Shown piece after piece: positions 1-9,894 of a stretch of DNA of 64,000 nt. The notes under the pieces are model-generated. The model had not been told where the DNA came from, did no database searches, and worked only from the letters and a program-made list of their open reading frames with translations. The stretch is from positions 860,775 to 924,774 of the forward strand of contig NZ_FWXO01000001.1 in assembly GCF_900176415.1 (NCBI RefSeq), read 5' to 3'. The position numbers and the translations under genes are program-made. Source of the stretch: Cellulophaga tyrosinoxydans (GTDB lineage Bacteria > Bacteroidota > Bacteroidia > Flavobacteriales > Flavobacteriaceae). Numbering within the stretch: the stretch's first letter is position 1; each line of letters begins with the position of its first letter.

Positions 1-476
1 CTAGCAAGGTTAGACTTAGACGTTCCTATAGAAGTGCCTAAGGCTTCGCTTATTTCGCTATGTGAATAACCATCTAAAACATACATGTTAAATGTAATTC
101 TATACTTGTTTGGCAAATCTTGAATGTGTTTTAACAATATTGGTAAGCTAATATCTAAGTACCCTGACTCAACCTCAACCTCTTCCTCTATTGTGTCTGA
201 TACAATGCTTAATGCAGCTTCTTTTCTATATTTCTGAAGAACCGTATTTACCGTAACTCTTTTAAGCCAGCCTTCGAACGAACCTTTATGTTTAAACTGA
301 CCTATTTTATTAAAAATAACCATAAAACTATCATGCAAATTATCCTCTGCTTCGGTTTTATTACGCGAATATTTAAGACATACGCCATAGAGCACACGAG
401 AATAATCTCGGTACAATTGCTCTTGTGCTTTTCTATTGCCTTTTTCGCAATTTTTTATGAGTTCTTCTAGACTCAA
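1..476 (-). CDS. ECF-type RNA polymerase sigma factor (3' end outside window)
   Basis: About 158 residues are visible and the reading frame is still open at the left edge, so the C-terminus is missing. The N-terminal part has the sigma-70 region 2 pattern (acidic DNLHDSFMVIF followed by GSFEGWLKRVTVNTVLQKYR), and the last visible residues (YSHSEISEALGTSIGTSKSN) are the helix-turn-helix of region 4. Such extracytoplasmic-function sigma factors direct RNA polymerase to small stress or surface regulons. No ATG is available in frame before an upstream stop; the start proposed is TTG at 476-474, giving MSLEELIKNC. It lies 33 bases downstream of a small lipoprotein gene in the same orientation. No anti-sigma factor is visible, but one could be beyond the edge. 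Family assignment is firm; target genes unknown. Confidence 0.85.
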   Translation of the reverse strand, partial: MSLEELIKNCEKGNRKAQEQLYRDYSRVLYGVCLKYSRNKTEAEDNLHDSFMVIFNKIGQFKHKGSFEGWLKRVTVNTVLQKYRKEAALSIVSDTIEEEVEVESGYLDISLPILLKHIQDLPNKYRITFNMYVLDGYSHSEISEALGTSIGTSKSNLA

Positions 477-509
477 AATGTTGGTTATGTTTATTAAGAG
501 GTTTTTTTG

Positions 510-932
510 TTATTCTGTAACTTGTACTTCTATTTCTAAATATTGTGCCTCACCACTTTCATCATTTCCTGTAAAATATTTAAAAGTATAGGTTTGATTA
601 TAGAGTACAACAAAATTAAATGAAGTTTCTATTTCTTGTTCTATTTCTTGACAATCATCAGAATCGCTTAACTTAGAACCAATTGCAGCAACGTTGCGAA
701 CAGTTGTTTCTTCCTTTACAATATCAAAACCTTCAAAATACTCACAATCAGAAGTCCTAAGATATTTAACTTTTATCTGATAGGTTTCATTTAACACAAA
801 AGAGTCTGGCATTTCAACACTTGTAATTGGTAAAGCAACAAAATGAAAGTTTTCTTGATCGTCGCCTAAACTACATCCTAGAAATGTTAATGCTGTAAAA
901 AGCATTAATGAAAAGGCTATTATTTTTTTCAT
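510..932 (-). CDS. Hypothetical small lipoprotein
   Basis: The 140-residue product begins with MKKIIAFSLMLFTALTFLGC, a signal peptide with a lipobox (FLGC, Cys20), so it should be exported and lipid-anchored. The mature part is acidic and beta-rich, with a pair of central cysteines (in SDCEYFEGF and DDCQEIEQ) that could form a disulfide; no family is recognised. It lies immediately upstream of the ECF sigma factor in the same orientation, with a 33-base gap, so the two may be co-transcribed. The recA terminator ends the transcript that comes before it, so its own promoter should lie in the short stretch 933-990. Function unknown. Confidence 0.8.
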   Translation of the reverse strand: MKKIIAFSLMLFTALTFLGCSLGDDQENFHFVALPITSVEMPDSFVLNETYQIKVKYLRTSDCEYFEGFDIVKEETTVRNVAAIGSKLSDSDDCQEIEQEIETSFNFVVLYNQTYTFKYFTGNDESGEAQYLEIEVQVTE

Positions 933-990
933 GATTCAAATTTTTTCTAGTTAGATGTGAGTAGTAGGGAATGGTTGCGTCTAAAAAAAG

Positions 991-1016
991 AAAATCCCGA
1001 TTTACATCGGGATTTT
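991..1016 (-). terminator. Rho-independent terminator of recA
   Basis: A perfect 11-bp stem (991-1001 with 1006-1016, core AAAATCCCGAT) with a 4-base loop starts 2 bases after the recA stop codon. On the minus strand it is followed by a run of T (bases 984-990 read in complement). Confidence 0.9.
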
Positions 1017-1018
1017 TA

Positions 1019-2026
1019 CTATGCTTTAACAGTTGTTAAGGCTTCTCTTATTTTACCGTCGAGTTCTTCAAAGAGCTCGGGATTATCTAATAATAAATTT
1101 TTAACAGCATCACGACCTTGACCTAGTTTAGTATCGCCATAACTAAACCAAGAACCGCTCTTTTTAATAATTTCGAATTCCACTCCTAAATCAATGATTT
1201 CTCCCACTTTCGAAATTCCTTCACCATACATTATGTCGAACTCCGTTTGCTTAAATGGTGGAGCAACTTTGTTTTTAACAACTTTTACTCGAGTCTTATT
1301 ACCAAGAACATTTCCGTCGGTATCTTTTATTTGAGTAGATCTTCTAATGTCTAAACGTACCGATGCGTAAAACTTTAAAGCATTACCACCCGTGGTAGTT
1401 TCAGGATTACCGAACATTACGCCAATTTTTTCACGCAACTGGTTAATAAATATTACAGTACAATGTGTTTTACTAATAGAACCTGTAAGTTTTCTTAAAG
1501 CCTGAGACATTAAACGCGCATGAAGACCCATTTTAGAATCTCCCATTTCGCCTTCAATTTCACTTTTTGGAGTTAGAGCTGCAACGGAATCAATCACAAC
1601 AATATCAATAGCTCCGGAACGAATTAAGTTATCTGCAATTTCCAAACCTTGCTCTCCATTGTCTGGTTGCGAAATAATTAAATTATCTATATCTACCCCT
1701 AATTTCTGAGCATAAAACCTATCAAATGCATGTTCCGCATCAATAAAAGCAGCAATTCCTCCGTTTTTTTGGGCTTCTGCAATGGCATGCAACGTTAAGG
1801 TTGTTTTACCTGATGATTCTGGTCCATATATTTCAATAACTCTTCCTCTTGGATAACCTCCTACGCCTAATGCAATATCCAAACCTAAAGATCCTGATGG
1901 AATTACTTCAACGTCTTCAACAACGCTATCTCCCATTTTCATTACAGCACCTTTGCCATAAGTTTTATCAAGTTTGTCTAGTGTAAGTTTTAGTGCTTTT
2001 AGTTTTGCTTCTTTTTCTGCGCTCAT
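1019..2026 (-). CDS. recA: Recombinase RecA
   Basis: Cytoplasmic ATP-dependent strand-exchange protein for homologous recombination; it also activates LexA-type self-cleavage where that system exists. The 335 residues match the normal bacterial length. Visible signatures are the Walker A loop GPESSGKTT (about residues 68-76), the Walker B region [12 protein letters not shown], the DNA-binding loop region around [10 protein letters not shown] and the highly conserved [29 protein letters not shown]. The start [12 protein letters not shown] is typical for Flavobacteriaceae. The gene stands alone between the lipoprotein gene and the leucine-rich-repeat gene and has its own strong terminator. No SOS-box-like operator could be recognised upstream. 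Confidence 0.98.
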   Translation of the reverse strand: MSAEKEAKLKALKLTLDKLDKTYGKGAVMKMGDSVVEDVEVIPSGSLGLDIALGVGGYPRGRVIEIYGPESSGKTTLTLHAIAEAQKNGGIAAFIDAEHAFDRFYAQKLGVDIDNLIISQPDNGEQGLEIADNLIRSGAIDIVVIDSVAALTPKSEIEGEMGDSKMGLHARLMSQALRKLTGSISKTHCTVIFINQLREKIGVMFGNPETTTGGNALKFYASVRLDIRRSTQIKDTDGNVLGNKTRVKVVKNKVAPPFKQTEFDIMYGEGISKVGEIIDLGVEFEIIKKSGSWFSYGDTKLGQGRDAVKNLLLDNPELFEELDGKIREALTTVKA

Positions 2027-2220
2027 TTTTTCTGTATTAGAAAGGCTAAATTACCAATTCTTTTCGCATATAACAATTTGAAAAGCAACCTTTTTAGAAA
2101 ACCTGCATCTTACATAAAACTAACTCAATAGCACATACCATTATTCTTCTGAAAATGGGCAGTGGTGGTCACTATTATTAATTTAGATTTCTGTGAAAAA
2201 GAAAAATTAAAGTGGCCTTT

Positions 2221-2248
2221 AAAAGACCTTGGACTATCAAGGTCTTTT
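2221..2248. terminator. Hairpin terminator after the leucine-rich-repeat gene
   Basis: Perfect 11-bp stem 2221-2231 / 2238-2248 (AAAAGACCTTG) with a 6-base loop, directly after the stop codon of the leucine-rich-repeat gene. The arms end in A and T runs, so it could act in both directions. Confidence 0.75.
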
Positions 2249-3472
2249 TTATTGGCAGATTACATTGTCTCCTTTAATAATTGTAAGCCCATTTTTTTCT
2301 AAATCACAAATAGCTTGTGGAATAAAAGTAAGTCCGGTATTGTAAACACTGAGTCTTTCTAGTTTAACTAAATTTCCCAATTCTGTAGGCAATTCTTTCA
2401 AATTTGGATTTTCATATAAAAACAAATCTTTTAAATTAGAAAGGTTTCCAATATTTTTATCAATATTAGAAAACATATTACCATCTAAATACATCCATAA
2501 TAGATTAGTGTTATTATAATCGATTGGAAGATCCCCCATTAACATGTTGTTAGATAGTCTTAAGTAATCTAGATTATTTAACGTAGCCATTGTTTCGGGA
2601 AGTATTGAAATTTGATTGTCACCAAGATCAATAATACGTAGTTTGATGAGATTGCCTATTTCTACAGGAACATTTTGAATTTTATTAAATCCCAAGTTTA
2701 ATCCTATTAAATTTTTTAAGTTATTTATTTCCCTAGGGAGTACTGTAATTCGATTGCCTGCTAAATCAAGATATTCTAACAAAGTTAAATCAAAAATAAA
2801 TAATGGGATATGATCTAGAAAATCTCCAATTGCAAGCTTTTTTAGGTTTTTGAGATTCCCGATACCTTCTGGAACGCTAGAAATTTCATTAAATTTTAAA
2901 TATAGCGTTGTGAGCTGAGCCATACTTCCAATTTCATTTGGAATTTCTTTAATAGAATTAAAATTTAAATGTAATTCCTTTAACTCTTTAAGATCAAAAA
3001 CTACTTTTGGAAATACCTTTAATTTATTTTCATAAAAAGAAAGTGACTCAAGTTTATTTAATTTAGATAATTCGTCAGTGACCTCTTCTAGAGAATTACT
3101 AGCTAATGATAAATTTTGAAGGTCTTTTAATTGAAAAATAAAATTTGGAATGCTTGTTAAATTATTATGCTGAATATTTAATATTCTTAATTCCGTTAGT
3201 CCTTCCATATTGCTAGGAAAAACTGTAATATTTGAACCGTAAAAAGTCAACCAATTTACCCTACCATTTTCTACATAAACGCCTTTCCAAGTTGCCATTG
3301 ACTTATCGTCTAAATCCCAATTTAGCAAACTTTCAGGATTGGATTTATAGAGCTCTGACAAGATTTCGTAATCAGATACCGGAGTAATAGGAATTTCTAT
3401 TTTTGAGTCATCTTTATTACATGAACTAATGAGGATTAAGAATATTGATATTTTTAAAATAGGATTTTTCAT
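2249..3472 (-). CDS. Leucine-rich-repeat lipoprotein
   Basis: The 407-residue product starts with a signal peptide and lipobox (LILISSC), so it is predicted to be exported and lipid-anchored. After a cap-like segment (LLNWDLDDKSMATWKGV, resembling the N-terminal cap of surface LRR proteins) there are about 12-13 leucine-rich repeats of roughly 22-24 residues with the pattern LxxLxLxxNxIxxIPxxIGxL, running to the C-terminus. This is the class that binds proteins or glycans on a curved solenoid. No T9SS C-terminal domain is visible. The gene is monocistronic, divergent from trhO, and ends in a strong hairpin. Ligand unknown. Confidence 0.85.
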   Translation of the reverse strand: MKNPILKISIFLILISSCNKDDSKIEIPITPVSDYEILSELYKSNPESLLNWDLDDKSMATWKGVYVENGRVNWLTFYGSNITVFPSNMEGLTELRILNIQHNNLTSIPNFIFQLKDLQNLSLASNSLEEVTDELSKLNKLESLSFYENKLKVFPKVVFDLKELKELHLNFNSIKEIPNEIGSMAQLTTLYLKFNEISSVPEGIGNLKNLKKLAIGDFLDHIPLFIFDLTLLEYLDLAGNRITVLPREINNLKNLIGLNLGFNKIQNVPVEIGNLIKLRIIDLGDNQISILPETMATLNNLDYLRLSNNMLMGDLPIDYNNTNLLWMYLDGNMFSNIDKNIGNLSNLKDLFLYENPNLKELPTELGNLVKLERLSVYNTGLTFIPQAICDLEKNGLTIIKGDNVICQ

Positions 3473-3517
3473 TTTAATTTTTTTCGCGTTATTAAAAATA
3501 GTTAAAATAAGTTATCC

Positions 3518-3549
3518 TTTGCTCAGCCCCTTTAAAAATCCTATTTTTG
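3518..3549 (+). promoter_or_regulatory. Candidate Bacteroidota promoter of trhO
   Basis: TTTG at 3518-3521 and TATTTTTG at 3542-3549 are separated by 20 bases, which fits the Bacteroidota minus-33/minus-7 consensus (TTTG and TAnnTTTG). The trhO ATG is 39 bases downstream. Confidence 0.6.
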
Positions 3550-3588
3550 CCCCTTAATTATATCTTTAACCTTAAATATTAGTATAGC

Positions 3589-4620
3589 ATGCAACTGTAC
3601 AATACCTTGAGCGCAAAAGAAAGAGAAGCACTTATTGAGGAGGCCGGAAAAGAACGGCTTACAATATCTTTCTACCAATATGCGCATATTAAAAATCCAC
3701 AACTTTTTAGAAATCATCTTTTCATAGCTTGGAATGAGCTAGATGTTTTAGGTCGTATTTATGTAGCCTTTGAAGGTATAAATGCACAACTTTCTGTTCC
3801 AGCCGAAAATTTTGAAGCTTTTAAAAAACATCTAGATAGCATATCATTTTTAGAAAATGTTCGCCTTAATATCGCCATTGAACAAGACAACAAATCGTTT
3901 TTAAAATTAAAAGTCAAAGTTCGTGATAAAATTGTAGCTGATGGCTTGGATGATAACACTTTTGATGTCACTAAAAAAGGCATTCATGTAGATGCCGAAA
4001 AATTTAATGAGCTTATTGAGGATCCTGATACTGTTTTGGTGGATATGCGTAACCATTACGAAAGTGAAATAGGACATTTTAAAAATGCCATTACACCAGA
4101 TGTAGATACTTTTAGAGATTCTTTAGATATTATTGAACACGATTTAAGAGATCATAAAGAGGACAAAAAACTAGTCATGTACTGTACCGGAGGAATTCGT
4201 TGTGAAAAAGCTAGTGCGTATTACAAACACAAAGGTTTTAAACAAGTTTACCAACTAGAAGGCGGTATTATTGAGTATACAAGACAAGTTAAAGACAAAA
4301 ACTTAGAGAATAAGTTTATGGGTAAAAATTTTGTTTTTGACCATAGACGAGGTGAACGTATTACTGAAGATGTTATTGCCAATTGCCACCAGTGCGGAAA
4401 ACCATGCGACAACCATGTAAATTGCGCTAACGAAGCTTGTCACCTATTATTTATTCAATGTGATGATTGTGCTGAGGCCATGGATAATTGTTGCTCAACA
4501 GATTGTAAAGACATACATGCATTACCCTACGAAGAGCAAAAAGCACTACGTAAAGGCAAAACAGTTAGCAATCTTATATTCAAAAAAGGTAGATCTGAAG
4601 TATTGAAGTATAAGAAGTAG
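3589..4620 (+). CDS. trhO: tRNA uridine(34) hydroxylase TrhO (rhodanese-related)
   Basis: Member of the YceA/UPF0176 family, which hydroxylates the wobble uridine of certain tRNAs (first step to 5-methoxy- or carboxymethoxyuridine) using oxygen and prephenate-linked chemistry; cytoplasmic. Three parts are visible: an acylphosphatase-like N-terminal domain (1-100), a rhodanese domain (about 125-240) with the catalytic loop CTGGIRC (Cys199, Cys205), and a Cys-rich C-terminal zinc-type segment (CHQCGKPC, CANEAC, CDDC, CCSTDC) with a basic tail. The length, 343 residues, is normal. It is transcribed alone with a good promoter upstream. The family assignment is firm; hydroxylase activity is inferred from characterised homologues. 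Confidence 0.92.
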   Translation: MQLYNTLSAKEREALIEEAGKERLTISFYQYAHIKNPQLFRNHLFIAWNELDVLGRIYVAFEGINAQLSVPAENFEAFKKHLDSISFLENVRLNIAIEQDNKSFLKLKVKVRDKIVADGLDDNTFDVTKKGIHVDAEKFNELIEDPDTVLVDMRNHYESEIGHFKNAITPDVDTFRDSLDIIEHDLRDHKEDKKLVMYCTGGIRCEKASAYYKHKGFKQVYQLEGGIIEYTRQVKDKNLENKFMGKNFVFDHRRGERITEDVIANCHQCGKPCDNHVNCANEACHLLFIQCDDCAEAMDNCCSTDCKDIHALPYEEQKALRKGKTVSNLIFKKGRSEVLKYKK

Positions 4621-4901
4621 CTCTTAGGTATATTGATTCTTATTGTTGGGTAAAATTATTTTATGTTGAGGTTTTTAAGTTCAAAAAATTGATGGTGTTT
4701 GGTTGATGGTTGACGCCTGGTAGATTTGCATTTTTTCACTTATAATTTTTAAAATCGATCTCCATACTTTGTAATCACAACTCAATACCATTTTTAAAAT
4801 TTCCGTCGCATTGAAAAATCACTATCTTTACGGTTATTAAATTTTAGTATGAACCTTTTTTCTTGTGAACCCCTAGTTTACAAGAAATCAATATAAAAAA
4901 T

Positions 4902-6251
4902 ATGGGTTGTAGCAGTTGTTCAACTGGTAAAGACGGACAACCAAAAGGCTGTAAGAATAATGGTACTTGCGGAACAGATGGTTGTAATAAATTAACGGTT
5001 TTTGATTGGCTCTCGAATATGTCACTTCCAAATGGTGAAAAACCATTTGATTGCATTGAGGTCCGATTTAAAAATAGTAGAAAAGAGTTTTTTAGAAATT
5101 CAGAAAATTTATCTCTTTCAATTGGTGATGTTGTAGCTACACAAGCACAATCTGGCCATGATATTGGTATGGTTACTTTAACCGGTGAACTTGTAAAAGT
5201 TCAAATGAAAAAGAAAAACGAAGATTATACCAATGAAGAATTACCAAAAGTCTATAGAAAAGCGTCTCAGAAAGATATCGATATTTGGCAAAAGTGTAGA
5301 GATCGTGAAGCAGAAATTCAAAAGCGTTCTAGAGAATTAGCCATTGCATTAAACCTTCAGATGAAACTTTCAGATGTGGAATTTCAAGGGGACGGTTCTA
5401 AGGCAACTTTTTATTACACAGCCGAAGAACGTGTAGATTTTCGACAGTTAATTAAAGATATGGCCAAAGCATTTGGTATTCGTATTGAAATGCGCCAAAT
5501 TGGTTACCGTCAAGAAGCACAGCGTTTAGGGGGTATTGGCTCTTGTGGTCGTGAACTTTGTTGTTCTACATGGCTTACAGATTTTAGATCGGTAAGCACC
5601 TCAGCGGCACGTTACCAACAGTTATCGTTAAATCCGCAAAAATTAGCGGGTCAATGTGGAAAACTTAAATGTTGTTTAAATTATGAACTAGATGTTTATT
5701 TAGATGCATTAAAAGATTTTCCTGCTTCAGACACAAAAATTATTACCGAAAAAGGAGTGGCTCTTTGTCAAAAGGTAGATATTTTTAAAGCCACACTATG
5801 GTTTTGTTATAAAGACGATTGGGCCAATTGGCATGCCCTTTCCAAAGAGCAAGTGAATATTTTACTTGAAAAAAACAAAAAGAACGAAAAAATTAGTGGT
5901 TTAGAAGAGTATGCTATTTTACCTTCTGAAGAGAAAGAAAAAGAAAAAGTTTTTGAAAATGTTGTAGGCCAAGACAGTCTTACCCGATTTGATAGACCAA
6001 AACAAAGCAAAAATAATCGCAATAAAAAAAGAAAACCCAATCCAAACGGCAATCCTAATGCGAACAATGAAGGTCAAAAAGGTAGAAACAACGAACAGCA
6101 AAAAGTAAAACCTAACAGACCAAAAGCTAAAAAACCTCAAGCGCAAAACGAATCAGGTACGCCAGATAATCAGCAAAATAAAACGGCAAATAACCCGAAA
6201 AGAAACAATAAAAGAAGAAATAATAAAAAGAGACCAACAAATAATGGCTAA
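4902..6251 (+). CDS. ricT: PSP1-domain protein RicT (YaaT family)
   Basis: RicT/YaaT proteins carry the PSP1 domain; in Bacillus RicT works with RicA and RicF in an Fe-S complex that stimulates RNase Y-dependent RNA processing. The core is visible at residues about 40-290, with the conserved cysteine motifs GSCGRELCC and GQCGKLKCC. An extra Cys-rich N-terminus (CSSCSTGKDGQPKGC) is common in Bacteroidota. Residues after about 360 form a basic, Asn/Lys/Pro-rich tail of about 85 residues that looks disordered and may bind RNA. It overlaps gldH by 8 bases and starts the ricT-gldH-PBP group. RicA/RicF partners are not visible here, so the precise role in this phylum is inferred. Confidence 0.85.
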   Translation: MGCSSCSTGKDGQPKGCKNNGTCGTDGCNKLTVFDWLSNMSLPNGEKPFDCIEVRFKNSRKEFFRNSENLSLSIGDVVATQAQSGHDIGMVTLTGELVKVQMKKKNEDYTNEELPKVYRKASQKDIDIWQKCRDREAEIQKRSRELAIALNLQMKLSDVEFQGDGSKATFYYTAEERVDFRQLIKDMAKAFGIRIEMRQIGYRQEAQRLGGIGSCGRELCCSTWLTDFRSVSTSAARYQQLSLNPQKLAGQCGKLKCCLNYELDVYLDALKDFPASDTKIITEKGVALCQKVDIFKATLWFCYKDDWANWHALSKEQVNILLEKNKKNEKISGLEEYAILPSEEKEKEKVFENVVGQDSLTRFDRPKQSKNNRNKKRKPNPNGNPNANNEGQKGRNNEQQKVKPNRPKAKKPQAQNESGTPDNQQNKTANNPKRNNKRRNNKKRPTNNG

Positions 6252-6729
6252 GTATATTTTATGTCTTTTCTCGCTTATGCTTTTAGCATCTTGCGACTCT
6301 TCAATAGTACAATCCGAGTACAAAACCACCTCATCTGGTAATTGGGAAAAAGACGCCATCATGGCGTTTACTATCGCAGAATTAGATACGGTACAACCTT
6401 ATAATATTTTTATCAATCTTAGAAATAACGATTCCTACCTATACAGTAATATTTTCTTGATCGCCGAATTAGAATACCCAAATGGCGCATCAATAAAAGA
6501 CACTTTGGAATATGAAATGACTTTGCCTGATGGACAATGGCTTGGAAAAGGTCATGGAAGTCTTAAAGAAAATAAGTTATGGTATAAGGAAAACATCGTT
6601 TTACCCGTAAAAGGCGTATATAATTTAAAGCTATCACATGCCATGCGAAAAAATGGCAAAGTAAGTGGGATAGTAGATTTAGAAGGCATCACTGATGTTG
6701 GGTATCAAATAGAAAAAAGCAATAAATAA
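6244..6729 (+). CDS. gldH: Gliding motility lipoprotein GldH
   Basis: Lipoprotein required for gliding in Flavobacterium johnsoniae, anchored in the envelope; exact mechanical role not established. The 161-residue product has a signal peptide with lipobox LLASC (Cys17) and the family-typical mature start with WEKDAIMAFTIAELDTVQPY and a beta-rich body. The start at 6244 overlaps the ricT stop by 8 bases, and the PBP gene begins 3 bases after the gldH stop, so the three genes are almost certainly translated from one message. Together with the sprCDBF locus further along the window it indicates a gliding organism. Confidence 0.88.
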   Translation: MAKYILCLFSLMLLASCDSSIVQSEYKTTSSGNWEKDAIMAFTIAELDTVQPYNIFINLRNNDSYLYSNIFLIAELEYPNGASIKDTLEYEMTLPDGQWLGKGHGSLKENKLWYKENIVLPVKGVYNLKLSHAMRKNGKVSGIVDLEGITDVGYQIEKSNK

Positions 6730-6732
6730 GCT

Positions 6733-9081
6733 ATGGCAACGGCTCCGAAAAAAAAACAAACAAACAATTTTTCTAAATTTATAAAGTGGTTTTGGATTTT
6801 ATTTACAACAGGTATTTTAGCTGTTGTTTTTATATTCTTAGCCGCTTCATGGGGCTGGTTTGGCGAATTACCTACTTTTGAGCGCTTAGAAAATCCACAA
6901 ACAAACTTAGCAACAGAAATTATTTCATCTGATGGTGAAACACTTGGTAAGTACTATTTAGATGACAACCGTACTCCAATACCTTTTGATGAATTACCAA
7001 AAAACTTAGTTGATGCCTTAGTAGCAACTGAAGATGCTCGTTATTTTGAGCATTCTGGTGTTGATGCTAGAGGTACCATAAGAGCATTTGCCTATTTAGG
7101 CTCTAAGGGTGGTGCCAGTACCATTTCGCAACAATTAGCAAAACAGTTATTTACGGGAACTGCCGCAAGAGGTTGGGAACGTTATACACAAAAAATAAAA
7201 GAGTGGGTTATTGCCACACGATTGGAGCGCCAGTATACCAAAGAAGAAATTATTGCCATGTATTTTAATATTTACGATTTTGGTAATAACGCAGATGGTA
7301 TACGTTCTGCAGCTAAAATATATTTTAGTAAAGAACCAAAAGAGTTAAATGTTTCAGAATCCGCCATGTTGGTTGGTATGTTTAAAAACTCCTCTCTTTA
7401 TAATCCTTTGCCTAAAAGAAATCCTGTAGGTACCAAAAACAGAAGAGATGTAGTTTTAGCACAAATGGCTAAATATGAATATATAGATGAAAAGTTAAAA
7501 GATTCGCTGCAAAAAACGCCATTAGCACTGCGTTATTCACCTGAATCTCATAGCGATGGATTGGCTACTTATTTTAGAATGCATTTACAAAAATTCTTAA
7601 ACGACTGGATTAGCAAAAATCCAAAGCCCGCTTTGAAAGGTGAAAGAGATAAATGGAATATTTATTTAGACGGACTAAAAGTCTATACCACCATAGATTC
7701 GCGCATGCAAAAGAATGCAGAAGATGCTGTTAAGGAACACATGAAGCGCCTACAAGCTGAGTTTTTTAATCAGAATACACCAGACAGAAATAAAACAGCT
7801 CCTTTTTTAGATATTTCTTCTGATGAAATTAATGGAATCTTAGAACGTGCTATGAAAGTTTCTGATCGTTGGCGAATCATGAAAAGTAATGGTAAATCTG
7901 AAAAAGAAATTAGAGCTTCCTTTAAAAAACCAACACCGATGGTTGTTTTTGACTGGAATAGCGTAGGAAATGAGAAAGATACCTTAATGACACCGCTAGA
8001 TTCTATCCGTTATTATAAATCGTTTTTAAGAACCGCAATGATGTCTATGGAACCGCAAACAGGTCATGTAAAAGCATGGGTTGGTGGGCTTAATTATAAA
8101 CATTTTCAATATGATAATGTGATACAAGGGGCAAGACAAGCTGGTTCTACTTTTAAACCTTTTGTTTACGCTGCGGCTATAGATCAATTACGATTATCTC
8201 CTTGCGATCAATTTCCTGACGACGAATATTGTATTGAACCTGGTAAACATGGAAATATTGACGCTTGGTGCCCTAAAAACTCGGATGGTAAATTTTCTTT
8301 AAAAAACATGTCGTTAAAACAAGCATTGGCAGGGTCTGTAAACTCTGTAACTGCTCAGTTAATGGATAAAGTAGGTCCAAGAACTGTGGTAAATATGGCC
8401 AAAAACATGGGTATTAGTGCAGAAATTCCAGAAGTGCCATCAATTGCTTTAGGTACTCCTGATGTGAATGTTTATGAAATGGTAGGCGCATTTGGAACGT
8501 TTGCAAATGAAGGAGTTTATGTAAAACCAGTTTTAGTTACTCGTATAGAAGATAAAAACGGAACAGTATTATATGAATATGTGCCAGAAACCAAAGATGT
8601 TTTAAGTAAAGATGTGGCCTTTGCTATGGTAGATTTATTACGAGGTGTTGTAGAAGGTGGATCCGGAGGAAGATTAAGGGGTAGTTATAATAAAAACAAT
8701 TATTTGTATAAAGAAATCATAACAGGGTATCCTTACAACTTAAATAATCCTATTGCTGGTAAAACAGGTACTACACAAAACAATAGTGATGGTTGGTTTA
8801 TGGGAATGGTACCTAATTTGGTAACCGGAGTTTGGGTAGGTGGCGAGGAACGTGCTACTCACTTTAAAAGTATAGCATACGGACAAGGAGCCTCTATGGC
8901 CTTACCTATTTGGGGACTATACATGACCAAAAATTATGCGAATAAGGAAATTGGTGTATCTGATGGCAATTTTAAAAGTCCGGCTAACATGTCTATCAAT
9001 TTAGATTGTTCAAAAGTTCGTGAGGAAGATAGAGCAAATAGTAAACCTGCTGAAGACGATTTAGACGATATAGATTTTTAA
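6733..9081 (+). CDS. Penicillin-binding protein 1A-type bifunctional peptidoglycan synthase
   Basis: Class A PBP that polymerises lipid II into glycan strands and cross-links the peptides on the outer face of the cytoplasmic membrane. The 782 residues contain a short cytoplasmic basic segment, one membrane helix (about 19-42), a GT51 glycosyltransferase domain with catalytic EDARYFEH (Glu100) and [13 protein letters not shown], and a transpeptidase domain with the SxxK serine in GSTFKP (about 471), SVNS, and KTGTT (about 677). It ends in an acidic tail (EDDLDDIDF). It is the last gene of the ricT-gldH group and is followed by a strong terminator. All catalytic motifs appear intact. Confidence 0.93.
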   Translation: MATAPKKKQTNNFSKFIKWFWILFTTGILAVVFIFLAASWGWFGELPTFERLENPQTNLATEIISSDGETLGKYYLDDNRTPIPFDELPKNLVDALVATEDARYFEHSGVDARGTIRAFAYLGSKGGASTISQQLAKQLFTGTAARGWERYTQKIKEWVIATRLERQYTKEEIIAMYFNIYDFGNNADGIRSAAKIYFSKEPKELNVSESAMLVGMFKNSSLYNPLPKRNPVGTKNRRDVVLAQMAKYEYIDEKLKDSLQKTPLALRYSPESHSDGLATYFRMHLQKFLNDWISKNPKPALKGERDKWNIYLDGLKVYTTIDSRMQKNAEDAVKEHMKRLQAEFFNQNTPDRNKTAPFLDISSDEINGILERAMKVSDRWRIMKSNGKSEKEIRASFKKPTPMVVFDWNSVGNEKDTLMTPLDSIRYYKSFLRTAMMSMEPQTGHVKAWVGGLNYKHFQYDNVIQGARQAGSTFKPFVYAAAIDQLRLSPCDQFPDDEYCIEPGKHGNIDAWCPKNSDGKFSLKNMSLKQALAGSVNSVTAQLMDKVGPRTVVNMAKNMGISAEIPEVPSIALGTPDVNVYEMVGAFGTFANEGVYVKPVLVTRIEDKNGTVLYEYVPETKDVLSKDVAFAMVDLLRGVVEGGSGGRLRGSYNKNNYLYKEIITGYPYNLNNPIAGKTGTTQNNSDGWFMGMVPNLVTGVWVGGEERATHFKSIAYGQGASMALPIWGLYMTKNYANKEIGVSDGNFKSPANMSINLDCSKVREEDRANSKPAEDDLDDIDF

Positions 9082-9102
9082 TACCTTTAGCAAGAAAATT
9101 TT

Positions 9103-9143
9103 AAAAAGCCCTTCTCTTTTCATGAAAAAGTTAAGGGCTTTTT
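9103..9143 (+). terminator. Terminator after the PBP gene
   Basis: Long hairpin: outer stem 9103-9113 / 9133-9143 (AAAAAGCCCTT), extended inward by CTTTTC/GAAAAG, followed by a T-rich stretch. An ATG at 9122 lies inside the loop and is therefore unlikely to be the start of the next gene. Confidence 0.88.
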
Positions 9144-9190
9144 CCTTTTTAATCGGTAATTTAGAGGCATATCAAATTTATTATAATACA

Positions 9191-9892
9191 ATGATTAGAA
9201 AAACAGTATCAAATGTACAAGAAGCCTTGAAAGGCGTTAATGACGGTATGACTTTTATGCTTGGCGGTTTTGGACTATGTGGTATTCCTGAAAATGCGAT
9301 AGCACATTTAGTAACGCTAGGAGTAAAAAATATAACATGTATTTCTAACAATGCTGGCGTTGATGATTTTGGCCTTGGCTTATTATTACAAAAGCGTCAA
9401 ATAAAAAAAATGATATCATCTTATGTGGGTGAAAATGATGAATTTGAACGACAAATGCTCAGTGGTGAATTAGATGTGGAATTAACTCCCCAAGGAACAT
9501 TAGCCGAAAAATGTAGAGCAGCACAATCAGGTTTTCCGGCTTTCTTTACTCCTGCCGGATACGGAACTGAAGTTGCTGAAGGAAAAGAAACGCGAGAATT
9601 TAATGGTAAAATGTATGTGTTAGAAGAAGCCTATAAAGCTGATTTTTCTTTTGTTAAAGCTTGGAAAGGTGACGAGGCAGGAAATTTAATTTTTAAAGGT
9701 ACCGCACGTAACTTTAATCCATGTATGTGTGGCGCAGCTAAAATAACGGTAGCTGAGGTAGAAGAATTGGTTCCTGCTGGTGAATTAAACCCAAATGAAA
9801 TACACGTGCCTGGAATATTTGTACAGCGTATTTTTCAAGGAAAGAACTACGAGAAAAGAATTGAGCAACGCACGACTAGAAAAAAGAATTAA
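9191..9892 (+). CDS. scoA: 3-oxoacid (succinyl-CoA:acetoacetate) CoA-transferase subunit A
   Basis: Alpha subunit of the enzyme that moves CoA from succinyl-CoA to acetoacetate, feeding ketone bodies and some amino-acid breakdown products into central metabolism; cytoplasmic heterotetramer with ScoB. From the ATG at 9191 the product is 233 residues, the normal length, starting [13 protein letters not shown]. The CoA-transferase family I signature [10 protein letters not shown] is at 25-34, and the C-terminus ([12 protein letters not shown]) is complete. A longer frame from 9122 would start inside the preceding terminator and is rejected. The partner scoB begins 448 bases downstream, instead of the usual few bases, because a four-helix-bundle gene has been inserted between them. 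Confidence 0.93.
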   Translation: MIRKTVSNVQEALKGVNDGMTFMLGGFGLCGIPENAIAHLVTLGVKNITCISNNAGVDDFGLGLLLQKRQIKKMISSYVGENDEFERQMLSGELDVELTPQGTLAEKCRAAQSGFPAFFTPAGYGTEVAEGKETREFNGKMYVLEEAYKADFSFVKAWKGDEAGNLIFKGTARNFNPCMCGAAKITVAEVEELVPAGELNPNEIHVPGIFVQRIFQGKNYEKRIEQRTTRKKN

Positions 9893-9894
9893 TT

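Noticed and set aside
9122-9190. Longer N-terminus for scoA
   Set aside because: The ATG lies in the loop of the PBP terminator, and the internal ATG at 9191 gives the normal family length and start.
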